Assembly: GCA_947450115.1 (NCBI GenBank)
Contig: CANFUE010000019.1
Location: 1 to 32,865, forward strand
Length of the DNA: 32,865 nucleotides
Source of the DNA: Acidimicrobiaceae bacterium
Lineage (GTDB): Bacteria > Actinomycetota > Acidimicrobiia > Acidimicrobiales > Ilumatobacteraceae
Direction: 5' to 3'
Part shown: positions 16,967 to 24,599 of the stretch, in pieces
Position numbering within the stretch: the first letter of the stretch is position 1
Layout of the letters: every line of letters begins with the position of its first letter
Made by a program: the position numbers and the translations under genes
The notes under the pieces: model-generated
What the model saw: the letters and a program-made list of their open reading frames with translations, nothing else
Told to the model about the DNA's origin: nothing
Databases searched by the model: none

Positions 16967-17038
16967 GTGCACTCCAGCCTGCATGAAATGCTTATGGGGT
17001 ACGGAATTCAGCACCCAAAGCGGCTTGTAGTGGAGCAC

Positions 17039-17174
17039 GTGAACTTTCACTAAAATTTTTTGAGAAGTGAGGAAAAAGGAGCAAGAAGCGATTTCTGCTC
17101 ATACCCTTACCTCGTTACAACAGGTGGGGTGCCGCAGGTAGCCCACATCACAGCGATAAGGAAATAGAGAAGTT
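17039..17174 (+). promoter_or_regulatory. Candidate promoter and structured leader of the cold-shock gene
   Basis: The 208-nt gap after oleD (16967-17174) holds no gene. Within it GTGAACTTTCAC (17039-17050) is an inverted repeat directly followed by TAAAAT (17051-17056), a plausible -10 box; no clear -35 is seen at 17 nt. Transcription from there would give a leader of about 110 nt, which contains GTGGG/CCCAC arms (17124-17128 and 17142-17146) and ends in GAGAAG before the ATG. Long folded leaders are typical of cspA-type genes. No terminator for the ole operon was recognised. Confidence 0.35.
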
Positions 17175-17375
17175 ATGCCAACAGGTACCGTGAAATTTTT
17201 CAATGACGAAAAGGGATTTGGTTTCATCTCCCGTGAAGACGGAGACGATGTATTCGTGCACTTCTCCAACATCGAAGGCACAGGCCGTCGCTCACTCGTA
17301 ACCGGCCAGCAGGTCGATTTCGAACTTGGCCAAGGCCAAAAGGGTGTCGAAGCACACAACGTCCGTCCACTCTGA
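17175..17375 (+). CDS. cspA: CspA-family cold-shock protein
   Basis: The 66-aa product is a full-length single cold-shock domain. RNP1 is seen as KGFGFI (13-18) and RNP2 as VFVHFS (26-31), the aromatic and basic surface that binds single-stranded nucleic acid. The start [10 protein letters not shown] is typical for actinobacterial CspA. The role is that of an RNA chaperone that melts secondary structure and aids translation at low temperature or in growth. It has a long leader and its own terminator 50 nt downstream, so it is probably monocistronic. Confidence 0.95.
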   Translation: MPTGTVKFFNDEKGFGFISREDGDDVFVHFSNIEGTGRRSLVTGQQVDFELGQGQKGVEAHNVRPL

Positions 17376-17425
17376 CGTTCGCTTTCTATATCGACTAATG
17401 CATTGCGCATTGGTCAAGCACTGAG

Positions 17426-17456
17426 CCCGGATCTCTGTAGAGACCCGGGTCTTTGT
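17426..17456 (+). terminator. Intrinsic terminator after cspA
   Basis: CCCGGATCTC (17426-17435) pairs with GAGACCCGGG (17440-17449), one A-C mismatch, loop TGTA, followed by TCTTTGT. The stem is strong and the T-tract short. It separates cspA from the ferritin-like gene. Confidence 0.75.
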
Positions 17457-17492
17457 GTATCTAGGCACAAATTCATTATCTATGATGTTGCT

Positions 17493-17975
17493 ATGTCAAC
17501 TGAAGTGAACTTTTACACCGCAAGCGCCGCACTGGCTGGCAAGGAATATCTCGATGTTGCTTCCATGAAAGTGGTGTATCAACTTGAAGTGAGCGGAGAG
17601 GTTTTTTACAACTTGCTTGCCGATCGAGTGAACAATGCAGAAGCTGCCGAACTGCTACGTAAAAATGCTGTTGAAGAGCGCGGTCACGCACGCCGTTTAG
17701 CTCGCGCCATTTCCTTAAAGTTAGGCAGTGAATGGGAAGCGACAGCGGCTGAAGAAGAAGTGTTGTCTATTCCTCTTCCCGATGTTGTGACCGCCGACTT
17801 ATTTGCAGGAATTGTGCAAGGTGAAATCAATGGAGATGCTGGGTATCAACATTGGGCCGACCATGAACCTGATGAAGAAGTAGAACGACTTTTGCGTTTA
17901 AACGGGCGTGAAGAAACTATCCATGCCGGACGCGCGCAGCAGGTGCTCGAGATTTTGCAAAAAGCGGCGTCGTAA
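17493..17975 (+). CDS. Ferritin-like (rubrerythrin-type) di-iron protein
   Basis: The 160-aa protein is a four-helix bundle with two half-sites of di-iron ligands: Glu32 (with Glu36) in YQLEVSGE and Glu62-x2-His65 in EERGH in the first half; Glu111 in IVQGEINGD and Glu141-x2-His144 in EETIH in the second. This spacing is that of ferritin-like/rubrerythrin proteins, which handle peroxide, iron or oxygen chemistry. No C-terminal rubredoxin (CxxC) domain is present, so it is not a full rubrerythrin. The ATG at 17493 is preceded by TATGAT (17481-17486) only a few bases upstream, which could be a -10 box of a short-leader transcript. It stands alone after the cspA terminator and is convergent with the VOC gene. 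Confidence 0.75.
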   Translation: MSTEVNFYTASAALAGKEYLDVASMKVVYQLEVSGEVFYNLLADRVNNAEAAELLRKNAVEERGHARRLARAISLKLGSEWEATAAEEEVLSIPLPDVVTADLFAGIVQGEINGDAGYQHWADHEPDEEVERLLRLNGREETIHAGRAQQVLEILQKAAS

Positions 17976-17985
17976 AGAGCTGAAA

Positions 17986-18507
17986 CTAATAAGCGGCGAT
18001 GGCTTCTACGCCATCCCACTGTGATGCTGCTTCTGCGATTTTCGTGAAGAAAGCAGCCATCGATTCGTTGGGGTCGACGAATTCCAAATAGGGCAGCCCA
18101 CAATTCCCGCTTAAGTAGAGGAACTCGTTACCCGTGGCGGTTATGCCGTGCTGAACAACCTCAGCGCCGTGTGCTGCAAAGTGCTGGCGCGAGCGCTCGA
18201 TGTTTGCCCAATAACACACATGGTGAACGCCCGTGCCGCCTGCTTCAAGAAACTCGCGGTAAATGGAGGGCAAAGAAAGATCGGGCTGGATGAGTTCAAT
18301 TTGTTGGCCACCCGTATGAGCGAGGCCCATGCGGGCACGCATGGTTACTTTTTCGCCACGATACAAAGTGTTCTCTACTTCAACGTGATACAAAAACCAC
18401 GGGCCAACACCTTGTACGGTGGCCCACTCACGGGCGGCCTTTTCAATGTCGGCAACAACGAAAGCTGTTTGACGAATAGGGCCGAGCCATGTTGGTGCAG
18501 TGGTCAT
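17986..18507 (-). CDS. VOC-superfamily (glyoxalase/bleomycin-resistance fold) protein
   Basis: The 173-aa protein has two beta-alpha-beta-beta-beta modules. The first begins with IRQTAFVVADIEKAAREW and ends in QQIELIQP; the second holds GVHHVCYW and PYLEFVD. The presumed metal-site positions are Gln13, Glu71, His95/96 and Glu142, so an H/Q-E-H-E site is possible. It belongs to the Glyoxalase_4-like group, whose members include methylmalonyl-CoA epimerases, lactoylglutathione lyases and extradiol-type enzymes; the reaction is not identifiable. It overlaps the stop of the upstream Rieske oxygenase gene by 1 nt, so the two are translationally coupled and probably act on the same compound. Confidence 0.78.
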   Translation of the reverse strand: MTTAPTWLGPIRQTAFVVADIEKAAREWATVQGVGPWFLYHVEVENTLYRGEKVTMRARMGLAHTGGQQIELIQPDLSLPSIYREFLEAGGTGVHHVCYWANIERSRQHFAAHGAEVVQHGITATGNEFLYLSGNCGLPYLEFVDPNESMAAFFTKIAEAASQWDGVEAIAAY

Positions 18508-19847
18508 TACGACCGTTCACCCATGAAGTAGTCGAGCCAGTCGTGGTAGTGCTGAATACGTGCTTCTTCTTCACTGAGAATTTGGCTGGTAAAACCGCGT
18601 GAGTGCATGCCGGCTTGAATGTCGCGAATGAGATGTACGTCTTGGTCGACCGTGATGTCCATTGATTTTTTGCCGGCAATGACATCGTCTTGTTCAAACT
18701 CGTCATGTACTGGTCGTGGGATGGGCAAAAGATCTTTCGGGTTCGACGGGCGAAATTCAACACCAGCACGTGCTGCCACTTCAGGGTTCGGCACTAATTT
18801 GAACGTGTACTTATCCCAGAAGCATTTGTTGGGGTCGGTGGGGTGTGGACGAGCCCGCATCACCAACGCCGATTCTGGTTGAGCAGTAATCATCATGTTG
18901 GGGAACAAGTTGTATTGCTCAATATCGGACAGGCGCTCGTCGGAGAGTTCGCTGTAGTCAAAACCGAGTTCCGGGCCTTTTTCGCGGCGAATCTTTTGGA
19001 TGTCGAGACGAATATCGAGGTTGCGGCCATTGTAGAGAGCAGGGTCAACACCATATTTTTCGAGTTGAACCTTTTGATAAAAGTTTGGCTCTTCAGGGAT
19101 AGGCAAACGAGAGTTCACGGTGTGGCCAATGATGTTCACGCCTGTATGGCCGTTTTCAAAAAGTTCTACTTGCGCAGTTGGGCAATCGAACAGCATGGCG
19201 TGTTGTGGGTGAATGTGCTCGACGTGATACAACTCACCGAAGTTGTCGTAGACGGCTTTCCAGTTGCAATCGAGTCGCACAGTTTGGTCGCCAACAAGGG
19301 TCATATTCTCCATGTGGAATGGAGCGATACGGTCGCCCACCATGCCAAGGAATTCGCGTAGTGGCGCTGCATTGTTATCCATGCAGATCCAAACGAGACC
19401 TGCAAAGGTGTCTACCTGTACTTGTTGCATTGAGCGTTCGTTACGGTCGACTCCACCACAGAAGCGGTTGTTGTCGGGAACAACAACAAGTTTTCCATCG
19501 AGGCGATACGACCATCCGTGGTACGGACATACAAATTTTGCAACACATCCACGATCTTCGGTAGCTACCTTTGCGCCGCGATGTTGGCATGCATTGTAGA
19601 AGGCGGCAATTTTTCCTTCTTGAGTACGCGAGATGATGATGGACTCGCGGCCAAGGTTAAAAACGGAAAAGTCACCAACATTTGCAACATCTCTTTCCAA
19701 ACAGGCAAAGAGCCACATGCGCGGCCATAGGTTGTCGGCTTCGCGCTGCATGTAAGCAGGCGAGAGGTAGCGCTCTGGGGTAATGGGGAGTGGCTCGACG
19801 GGCGCAGCTCCATGCACAATTGTTGGTGTTGCTTTGACGTCAGCCAT
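18507..19847 (-). CDS. Rieske non-heme iron oxygenase, alpha subunit
   Basis: The 446-aa protein is full length. The Rieske cluster ligands are Cys87/His89 in CQHRG and Cys107/His110 in CPYHGW. The catalytic domain has DNFGELYHVEHIH (201-213), giving Glu205 and the iron ligands His208 and His213; the third ligand should be an Asp/Glu near DIEQYNLFPN. The protein adds oxygen to an unknown, probably cyclic, substrate. It needs a separate electron-transfer chain; no ferredoxin or reductase gene is in the window. The ATG at 19847 has a good GAGGAG site. It sits between an SDR gene (63 nt upstream) and the VOC gene (1-nt overlap) in a minus-strand operon, suggesting oxygenation next to alcohol oxidation. 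Confidence 0.92.
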   Translation of the reverse strand: MADVKATPTIVHGAAPVEPLPITPERYLSPAYMQREADNLWPRMWLFACLERDVANVGDFSVFNLGRESIIISRTQEGKIAAFYNACQHRGAKVATEDRGCVAKFVCPYHGWSYRLDGKLVVVPDNNRFCGGVDRNERSMQQVQVDTFAGLVWICMDNNAAPLREFLGMVGDRIAPFHMENMTLVGDQTVRLDCNWKAVYDNFGELYHVEHIHPQHAMLFDCPTAQVELFENGHTGVNIIGHTVNSRLPIPEEPNFYQKVQLEKYGVDPALYNGRNLDIRLDIQKIRREKGPELGFDYSELSDERLSDIEQYNLFPNMMITAQPESALVMRARPHPTDPNKCFWDKYTFKLVPNPEVAARAGVEFRPSNPKDLLPIPRPVHDEFEQDDVIAGKKSMDITVDQDVHLIRDIQAGMHSRGFTSQILSEEEARIQHYHDWLDYFMGERS

Positions 19848-19910
19848 TGTGTCTCCTCGGCAAGTAGTTGCTCACCACATCGTACGCCGAATTCCTGCCG
19901 AAGGAAATGG

Positions 19911-20684
19911 TCAGAGGAGGGCGAGCTGCCCACCATCGAGCACAATTTCAGAACCATTGACCATAGAAGCGGCATCGGAAGCGAGATAAACAACAGCTTG
20001 GGCAATGGCATGTGGGCTAATAAATTTACCCATGGGGTTGAGTTGTGACAGGGCTAATGCAACTGCTTCGGGTCCTTGTGAAACGAGAGGTGCCGCAACG
20101 GGTGTTTCAGTGGGGCCGGGCGACACTGCATTAACGCGAATATTGTGCTGCACGTATTGAATTGCGGCTTGTTTGGTGAGGCCGAGTACTCCATGTTTGG
20201 CCGCCACGTAGGCCGGGCCAGCACGATGACTGCCTCGGTGGCTCACGGTAGATGCGTTATTGATGATGACCCCGCCACCCGTGGCGAGCATTGCTGCGAG
20301 TTCGGCGCGCATGCAACGAAAGACGCCGGTGAGATTGACGGCAAGCATGTCATCCCACGAATCGTCACTGTAGGTGTGAAAGTCATTCATCCGATCAAAA
20401 ATGCCAGCGTTGTTAAAGGCAATATCGAGCTTGCCAAAAAGAGATACTGCAGTTTCCACCATCGAGTTGATGTCGTCAGAAGAATGCATATCGGCTGCAA
20501 AAAAAGATGAAGTGCCACCATTTTGTTGAATGTTGCGCACCACTTGCTCACCGAGGTCACGTCGGCGGCCTACAACAAGCACTTGAGCACCTGCATCTGC
20601 AAGCGCATATGCCGTTGCTTCACCTATTCCCGAGGTGGCACCTGTAACGAGTGCAGATTTACCGGTAAGTGTTGGAGATGCCAT
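19911..20684 (-). CDS. Short-chain dehydrogenase/reductase (classical SDR)
   Basis: The 257-aa protein has TGATSGIG (14-21) for the dinucleotide, NNAG (91-94), catalytic Ser145, Tyr159 and Lys163 (YVAAK) and PGPTETP. The basic VVGRRRD after strand two (residues 37-43) suggests NADP(H). It oxidises or reduces an unknown alcohol/ketone. As first gene of the SDR-Rieske-VOC minus operon it probably acts in the same pathway as the oxygenase. Its start faces the LOG-family gene across a short divergent gap of 64 nt. Confidence 0.9.
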   Translation of the reverse strand: MASPTLTGKSALVTGATSGIGEATAYALADAGAQVLVVGRRRDLGEQVVRNIQQNGGTSSFFAADMHSSDDINSMVETAVSLFGKLDIAFNNAGIFDRMNDFHTYSDDSWDDMLAVNLTGVFRCMRAELAAMLATGGGVIINNASTVSHRGSHRAGPAYVAAKHGVLGLTKQAAIQYVQHNIRVNAVSPGPTETPVAAPLVSQGPEAVALALSQLNPMGKFISPHAIAQAVVYLASDAASMVNGSEIVLDGGQLALL

Positions 20685-20748
20685 GTCACCACATTAGGCA
20701 TTTATTGCGGAGTAGTTGTTACGGTCTGTTGTAGAGGCGGGTATTTCA

Positions 20749-21468
20749 ATGAAGCATGTAGCGAGAAAAAAGCTGTTGGAAGGCCCACGCTCAAGACGCC
20801 ACGAGTTGCTCACTGTTCTTCGAGTGATGCATGAGATGGTGTACGGCTTTCGTAAATTGCACTTTGTCGGACCATGTATCACTATTTTTGGATCTGCTCG
20901 AGTGAATGAAAATGATCCTGAATATCAGCTCGCTCGTACAGTGGCGGGTGAGGTGAGCAATTTAGGTTTTGCGGTGATGACTGGTGGCGGCCCAGGAATC
21001 ATGGAAGCCGCGAATCGCGGGGCACAAGAAGCCGAAGGGCTAAGTATTGGTTGCAACGTTGTGCTGCCACACGAACAAGACCCCAATAGGTATCTTGATC
21101 TCAGTTTGCGCTTTCGCTATTTTTTTGTGCGGAAATTGATGTTGGTGAAATATTCTTACGGTTTCGTAGTTCTGCCCGGCGGGTTTGGAACATTAGATGA
21201 ACTCTTCGAAGCCCTGACGCTCATACAAACTGGAAAAATAAAAGATTTTCCAGTGGTGATTTTGGGTACTGAATATTGGAAAAATTTAGAGAGTCAAGTT
21301 GATGCAATGGTGATTAAAAAGTTTATTGATGAATCAGATAAAAATTATATTTTGGTCACCGATAACTGCCAAGAAGCAATAAACCATATTCAGCAGTGTT
21401 CGTTGCGGAAATTTCAATTACACCGTCGCATGCGGCCAGTGAAGTTGCTGGGCGAAAAGCGGCCGTAA
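20749..21468 (+). CDS. LOG-family nucleotide phosphoribohydrolase (TIGR00730 / lysine decarboxylase-like)
   Basis: The 239-aa product carries FGSAR (47-51), GGGPGIMEAANRGA (79-92) and PGGFGTLDE (143-151), the full signature of the LOG family. These enzymes cleave nucleoside monophosphates to a base and ribose 5-phosphate; some release cytokinins, but in free-living bacteria a purine-nucleotide role is more likely. The old name lysine decarboxylase is not supported. The ATG at 20749 has a GAGGCGG stretch upstream; a start at 20716 is less likely. The last third is notably AT-rich for this window and holds an 8-bp inverted repeat (21230-21237 with 21246-21253). It meets the SnoaL-like gene stop to stop with no gap. 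Confidence 0.85.
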   Translation: MKHVARKKLLEGPRSRRHELLTVLRVMHEMVYGFRKLHFVGPCITIFGSARVNENDPEYQLARTVAGEVSNLGFAVMTGGGPGIMEAANRGAQEAEGLSIGCNVVLPHEQDPNRYLDLSLRFRYFFVRKLMLVKYSYGFVVLPGGFGTLDELFEALTLIQTGKIKDFPVVILGTEYWKNLESQVDAMVIKKFIDESDKNYILVTDNCQEAINHIQQCSLRKFQLHRRMRPVKLLGEKRP

Positions 21469-21897
21469 CTACTTCTTTACAACGTTGGCGTTGCCTGACC
21501 GCCACGTGGGCTGCATGATGCGATGTTGAATGCGCCATCCAGCAGATGTGCGGACAAATTTGTCGTCGTAGTAGCCGCCAATAATGAAGTTATCGCCACC
21601 CTCAGTTCCGGTTTTCACATGTTGAGCGTGCAGCTGACAACGATGTGTGGCCGTATCGCCCGTGACATTCACTTGGTGGTTACCAACAAGATGTTGAGTG
21701 AAATCAAGTCGTAGTAGTGATCCAGAAATGCGCGCGATGATGGCATCACGGGAATCACAGGGAACGCTATTGAGTAAGCCCGTTGCATTGGTCGCAAAAA
21801 CATCGTTGAGCGCATCGAAATTTTTTGTATCGAGTGCCCATGTGTATGCAATAGCAATGTTGACAATGGCATGGAAATCTTCATGCTCAGAAGTCAT
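21469..21897 (-). CDS. SnoaL-like / NTF2-fold protein
   Basis: The 142-aa protein has the SnoaL pattern: IVNIAIAYTWALDTKNFDALNDVF (first helices), then a central helix, the strands QVNVTGDTATHRCQLHAQHV and IIGGYYDDKFVRTSAGWRIQHRIM. It is likely a small dimeric enzyme such as an isomerase, dehydratase or cyclase, or an accessory subunit of an oxygenase. The reaction is unknown. It starts 2 nt after the stop of the upstream SDR, so the pair is one transcript and probably one pathway. It is not a close copy of the SnoaL-like protein at 10593. Confidence 0.75.
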   Translation of the reverse strand: MTSEHEDFHAIVNIAIAYTWALDTKNFDALNDVFATNATGLLNSVPCDSRDAIIARISGSLLRLDFTQHLVGNHQVNVTGDTATHRCQLHAQHVKTGTEGGDNFIIGGYYDDKFVRTSAGWRIQHRIMQPTWRSGNANVVKK

Positions 21898-21899
21898 TG

Positions 21900-22736
21900 T
21901 TATAAGCCGATCCGGCCGGTTTCTTGGACAATTTGTGAACCAAGTTGCACAAAGCGATGATTGCGATCACCAATGACTTCTCCGGCGCCATCGACAACAA
22001 GAACGTGTCCATTTACATAACTTGCCTCATCGGATGCAAGAAATAATGCAGCGTTAGCGATATCGGCAGGCTGGCCTGCTCGCCGCATAGGGTTTGATAC
22101 ACCAATTTTGGTGTTGGCATCGGCCAAGTTGTCGGAACTGCCAGTAACGAGCCAGGCGGTGAGCCCACTCACGGTTCCGCCGGGAGCAATGGCATTGACA
22201 CGAATTCCTAGAGGACCCAGTTCAGTTGAAGTGCTTTGAGTCAAACCAACCACGCCATGTTTTGCCGCGGTGTATACGTGTGGTCCGAGACCAGCACGCA
22301 AACCGGCGGTACTTGTGGTGTTGATGATGTTTCCACCATTGCCACTGGCGATCATGGCCTTTGCAGCATGTTTGATTCCGTAGAACACACTGCTGAGAAG
22401 TACATCGATAGACCGACTCCATGCTTCACCGGGAATTTCTGCAACAGGGCCGACTGCTCCAAGAATTCCTGCATTGTTAAACATGCAATCGATACGACCA
22501 AAATGTTTTACCGCTGCAGCAACAACGGCCTCAACTTCGCTCTCGTTGGCAACGTCAGTTTTTATAAAAATTGCTTTGTCGCCGAACTGTTTGGCAAATG
22601 CGGTTCCTGCTTCAACTTGAATATCGGCAATAACGCAGCGTGCTCCTTCTGCAATGAAGCGCTCGACGGTGCCGGCTCCGATACCACTGGCACCACCCGT
22701 GATAACTGCTACTTTTCCTTCAAGACGACCGGCCAT
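21900..22736 (-). CDS. Short-chain dehydrogenase/reductase (classical SDR, NAD-type)
   Basis: The 278-aa protein has TGGASGIG (13-20), NNAG (87-90), Ser142, Tyr155 and Lys159 (YTAAK). Asp38 at the end of strand two (VIADIQ) points to NAD(H). Sequence style is close to cyclopentanol- and hydroxysteroid-dehydrogenase-like SDRs. The ATG at 22736 has AAAGGAAC upstream. It leads a two-gene minus operon with a SnoaL-like protein and is divergent from the FKBP gene, sharing an 81-nt promoter region. Confidence 0.9.
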   Translation of the reverse strand: MAGRLEGKVAVITGGASGIGAGTVERFIAEGARCVIADIQVEAGTAFAKQFGDKAIFIKTDVANESEVEAVVAAAVKHFGRIDCMFNNAGILGAVGPVAEIPGEAWSRSIDVLLSSVFYGIKHAAKAMIASGNGGNIINTTSTAGLRAGLGPHVYTAAKHGVVGLTQSTSTELGPLGIRVNAIAPGGTVSGLTAWLVTGSSDNLADANTKIGVSNPMRRAGQPADIANAALFLASDEASYVNGHVLVVDGAGEVIGDRNHRFVQLGSQIVQETGRIGL

Positions 22737-22817
22737 AGTGGTTCCTTTGTGTAGGGCAATAACTGCACTTTGAAAAGACGGTAGCCGTCAGGTGCATCTT
22801 GTAGATAAGTTGGAGCG

Positions 22818-23189
22818 ATGTCCACTAAGCCATCTGTAACTATTCCATCAAATGACCCACCTGCTGAGCTCATTATTGAGGACCTCACCGTCGGTGCTGG
22901 CAAAGAAGCCACAAAAGGCACCAATGTTGAAGTGCACTATGTAGGTGTGGCTTGGAGCACGGGTAAACAATTCGATGCAAGTTGGGATCGCAATGAAGCA
23001 TTTGAGTTTCGCCTCGGTGCTGGCCAAGTCATTGCTGGTTGGGACCAAGGCGTAGCAGGTATGAAAGTTGGAGGACGCCGTTCGCTCACCATTCCTGCAC
23101 ATTTGGGATATGGCAACCAAGGCGCTGGCGGTGTTATTAAAGGTGGCGAAACACTCGTTTTCGTTGTCGATCTCTTGAACGTCAACTAA
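22818..23189 (+). CDS. FKBP-type peptidyl-prolyl cis-trans isomerase
   Basis: The 123-aa protein is a single FKBP domain: VEVHYVGV, GKQFDASWDR, FRLGAGQVIAGWDQGVAGMKVGGRR, IPAHLGYG and FVVDLLNV are all consensus. The drug/proline pocket residues (Tyr, Phe/Asp, Val-Ile, Trp, Tyr) are present. No signal peptide or lipobox is seen, so it is a cytoplasmic protein-folding factor. The ATG at 22818 has GGAG close upstream. It is probably monocistronic; 106 nt with no gene separate it from the next one. Confidence 0.93.
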   Translation: MSTKPSVTIPSNDPPAELIIEDLTVGAGKEATKGTNVEVHYVGVAWSTGKQFDASWDRNEAFEFRLGAGQVIAGWDQGVAGMKVGGRRSLTIPAHLGYGNQGAGGVIKGGETLVFVVDLLNVN

Positions 23190-23295
23190 AGACATGAGGT
23201 AGGCTGGTCCTACGAAATAGATGCGCACCAGCGTGTCGCTTCAATGTGCTGTAAGTGTCATGTTGAAGGTAATCGAGACTTACATATGGTGACTT

Positions 23296-24582
23296 ATGAA
23301 TATCCTCGTAGTGGGAGCAGGAGGTGTAGGAGCCTCGATGGCTTCTATCGCCGAGACCAGGTCGTTCTTTACATCTTTTGTATTGGCCGACATCACGAAG
23401 GCCCGTGCAGAAGAGGCCATTGCTGAACTCGACGACCCCGGAAGATTTGTAGCAGAAGAGGTTGATGCTCGTAACGAAGCAGATCTTGTGGCACTCATCC
23501 AACGCGCGAAAGCCGACATTGTTATTAATGCTTGCGACCCGCGTTTGAACGACCCTATTTTCAATGCGGCATACACCGCAGGTTGCAGCTACATCGACAT
23601 GGCGATGAACTTGAGCACGCCACATCCCACAAATCCTTATGAAGAAGTGGGAACCCCGCTCGGTGAAAATCAAATTGCCTCTGATGAAAAGTGGCGCGAA
23701 CGTGGCATCTTGGCATTGGTGGGAATGGGTGTTGAACCGGGCCTCAGCGACATCTTTGCGCGTTATGCCGCCGACCACTTATTCGACACCATCGACGAAA
23801 TTGGTGTGCGTGATGGTTCCAACTTGTCTATTGATGGTTTGGACTTTGCGCCTACGTTTTCTATTTGGACCACGATTGAAGAATGTTTGAACCCGCCCAT
23901 CGTGTGGGATTCCACACGTGGCTTGTACACAACCGACTGCTTTAGCGAGCCTGAAGTGTTTCACTTTCCAGCAGGCATAGGCCCAATTGAATGTGTGAAC
24001 GTTGAACACGAAGAAGTGATTCTTGTGCCACGTGAAGTCGACTGTAATCGAGTGACATTTAAGTATGGCCTCGGTGCCGAATTCATCGACTGGCTCAAAA
24101 CGTTTGCTTACTTAGGTCTCGACAGCACGGAAAAAATTCGCGTTGGGGATGTCAGTGTTTCTCCGCGCGATGTTTTGGCTTCTGTTTTACCGAACCCTGC
24201 AAAGTTAGGTCACCTCATGCACGGCAAAACCTGTGCAGGTACATGGGTGCGCGGCACTTATGACGGCGCTCCACGAGAGGTATATCTGTACCACGTTGCC
24301 GATAATGAGACCACCATGCGGGAGTGGGGTTCACAGGCCGTGTTGTGGCAAACAGCAGTGTGCCCTGTGGTCGCTTTGGAGTTGTTGTGCAACGGCAGTT
24401 GGAAAGCCACAGGTGTCCGTGGTCCGGAAGCTTTTGACGCAGTGCCATTTTTGAACCTTTTGGGTGACTACAGCACGCATCACGGCATGGTGGAAATGGG
24501 TCCAGGCCTCTGGCCAAGCCCAAAACCCACGGGGCAGCCAGGGTGGGATCGACCCGTCCGACGAGCCATCGTTCCCGCATAA
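23296..24582 (+). CDS. Saccharopine dehydrogenase-like NAD(P)-dependent protein
   Basis: The 428-aa protein starts with a Rossmann fold (GAGGVG, 7-12; Asp32 after strand two, hinting at NAD) and has the saccharopine-dehydrogenase/carboxynorspermidine-synthase layout, including INACDPRLNDPIFNAAY and GCSYIDMAM (about 77-103) and the LVGMGVEPGLSDIFARY segment. Related enzymes join an amino acid or polyamine to a keto group, or split such adducts. Whether this one does so is open, since the family is broad. It lies 17 nt before a Rieske oxygenase gene and two genes before a 71-aa protein on the same strand. The link with an oxygenase is unusual for lysine or polyamine metabolism. Confidence 0.78.
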   Translation: MNILVVGAGGVGASMASIAETRSFFTSFVLADITKARAEEAIAELDDPGRFVAEEVDARNEADLVALIQRAKADIVINACDPRLNDPIFNAAYTAGCSYIDMAMNLSTPHPTNPYEEVGTPLGENQIASDEKWRERGILALVGMGVEPGLSDIFARYAADHLFDTIDEIGVRDGSNLSIDGLDFAPTFSIWTTIEECLNPPIVWDSTRGLYTTDCFSEPEVFHFPAGIGPIECVNVEHEEVILVPREVDCNRVTFKYGLGAEFIDWLKTFAYLGLDSTEKIRVGDVSVSPRDVLASVLPNPAKLGHLMHGKTCAGTWVRGTYDGAPREVYLYHVADNETTMREWGSQAVLWQTAVCPVVALELLCNGSWKATGVRGPEAFDAVPFLNLLGDYSTHHGMVEMGPGLWPSPKPTGQPGWDRPVRRAIVPA

Positions 24583-24599
24583 CGCCTATCGTCTAGTAC

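Noticed and set aside
20749-21468. Lysine decarboxylase
   Set aside because: The PGGFGTLDE and GGGPGIMEAANRGA motifs belong to LOG phosphoribohydrolases; the older name is a known misannotation.
23182-23778. Antisense open frame of 198 aa over the saccharopine-dehydrogenase-like gene
   Set aside because: Overlaps a well supported Rossmann-domain gene and shows no domain of its own.
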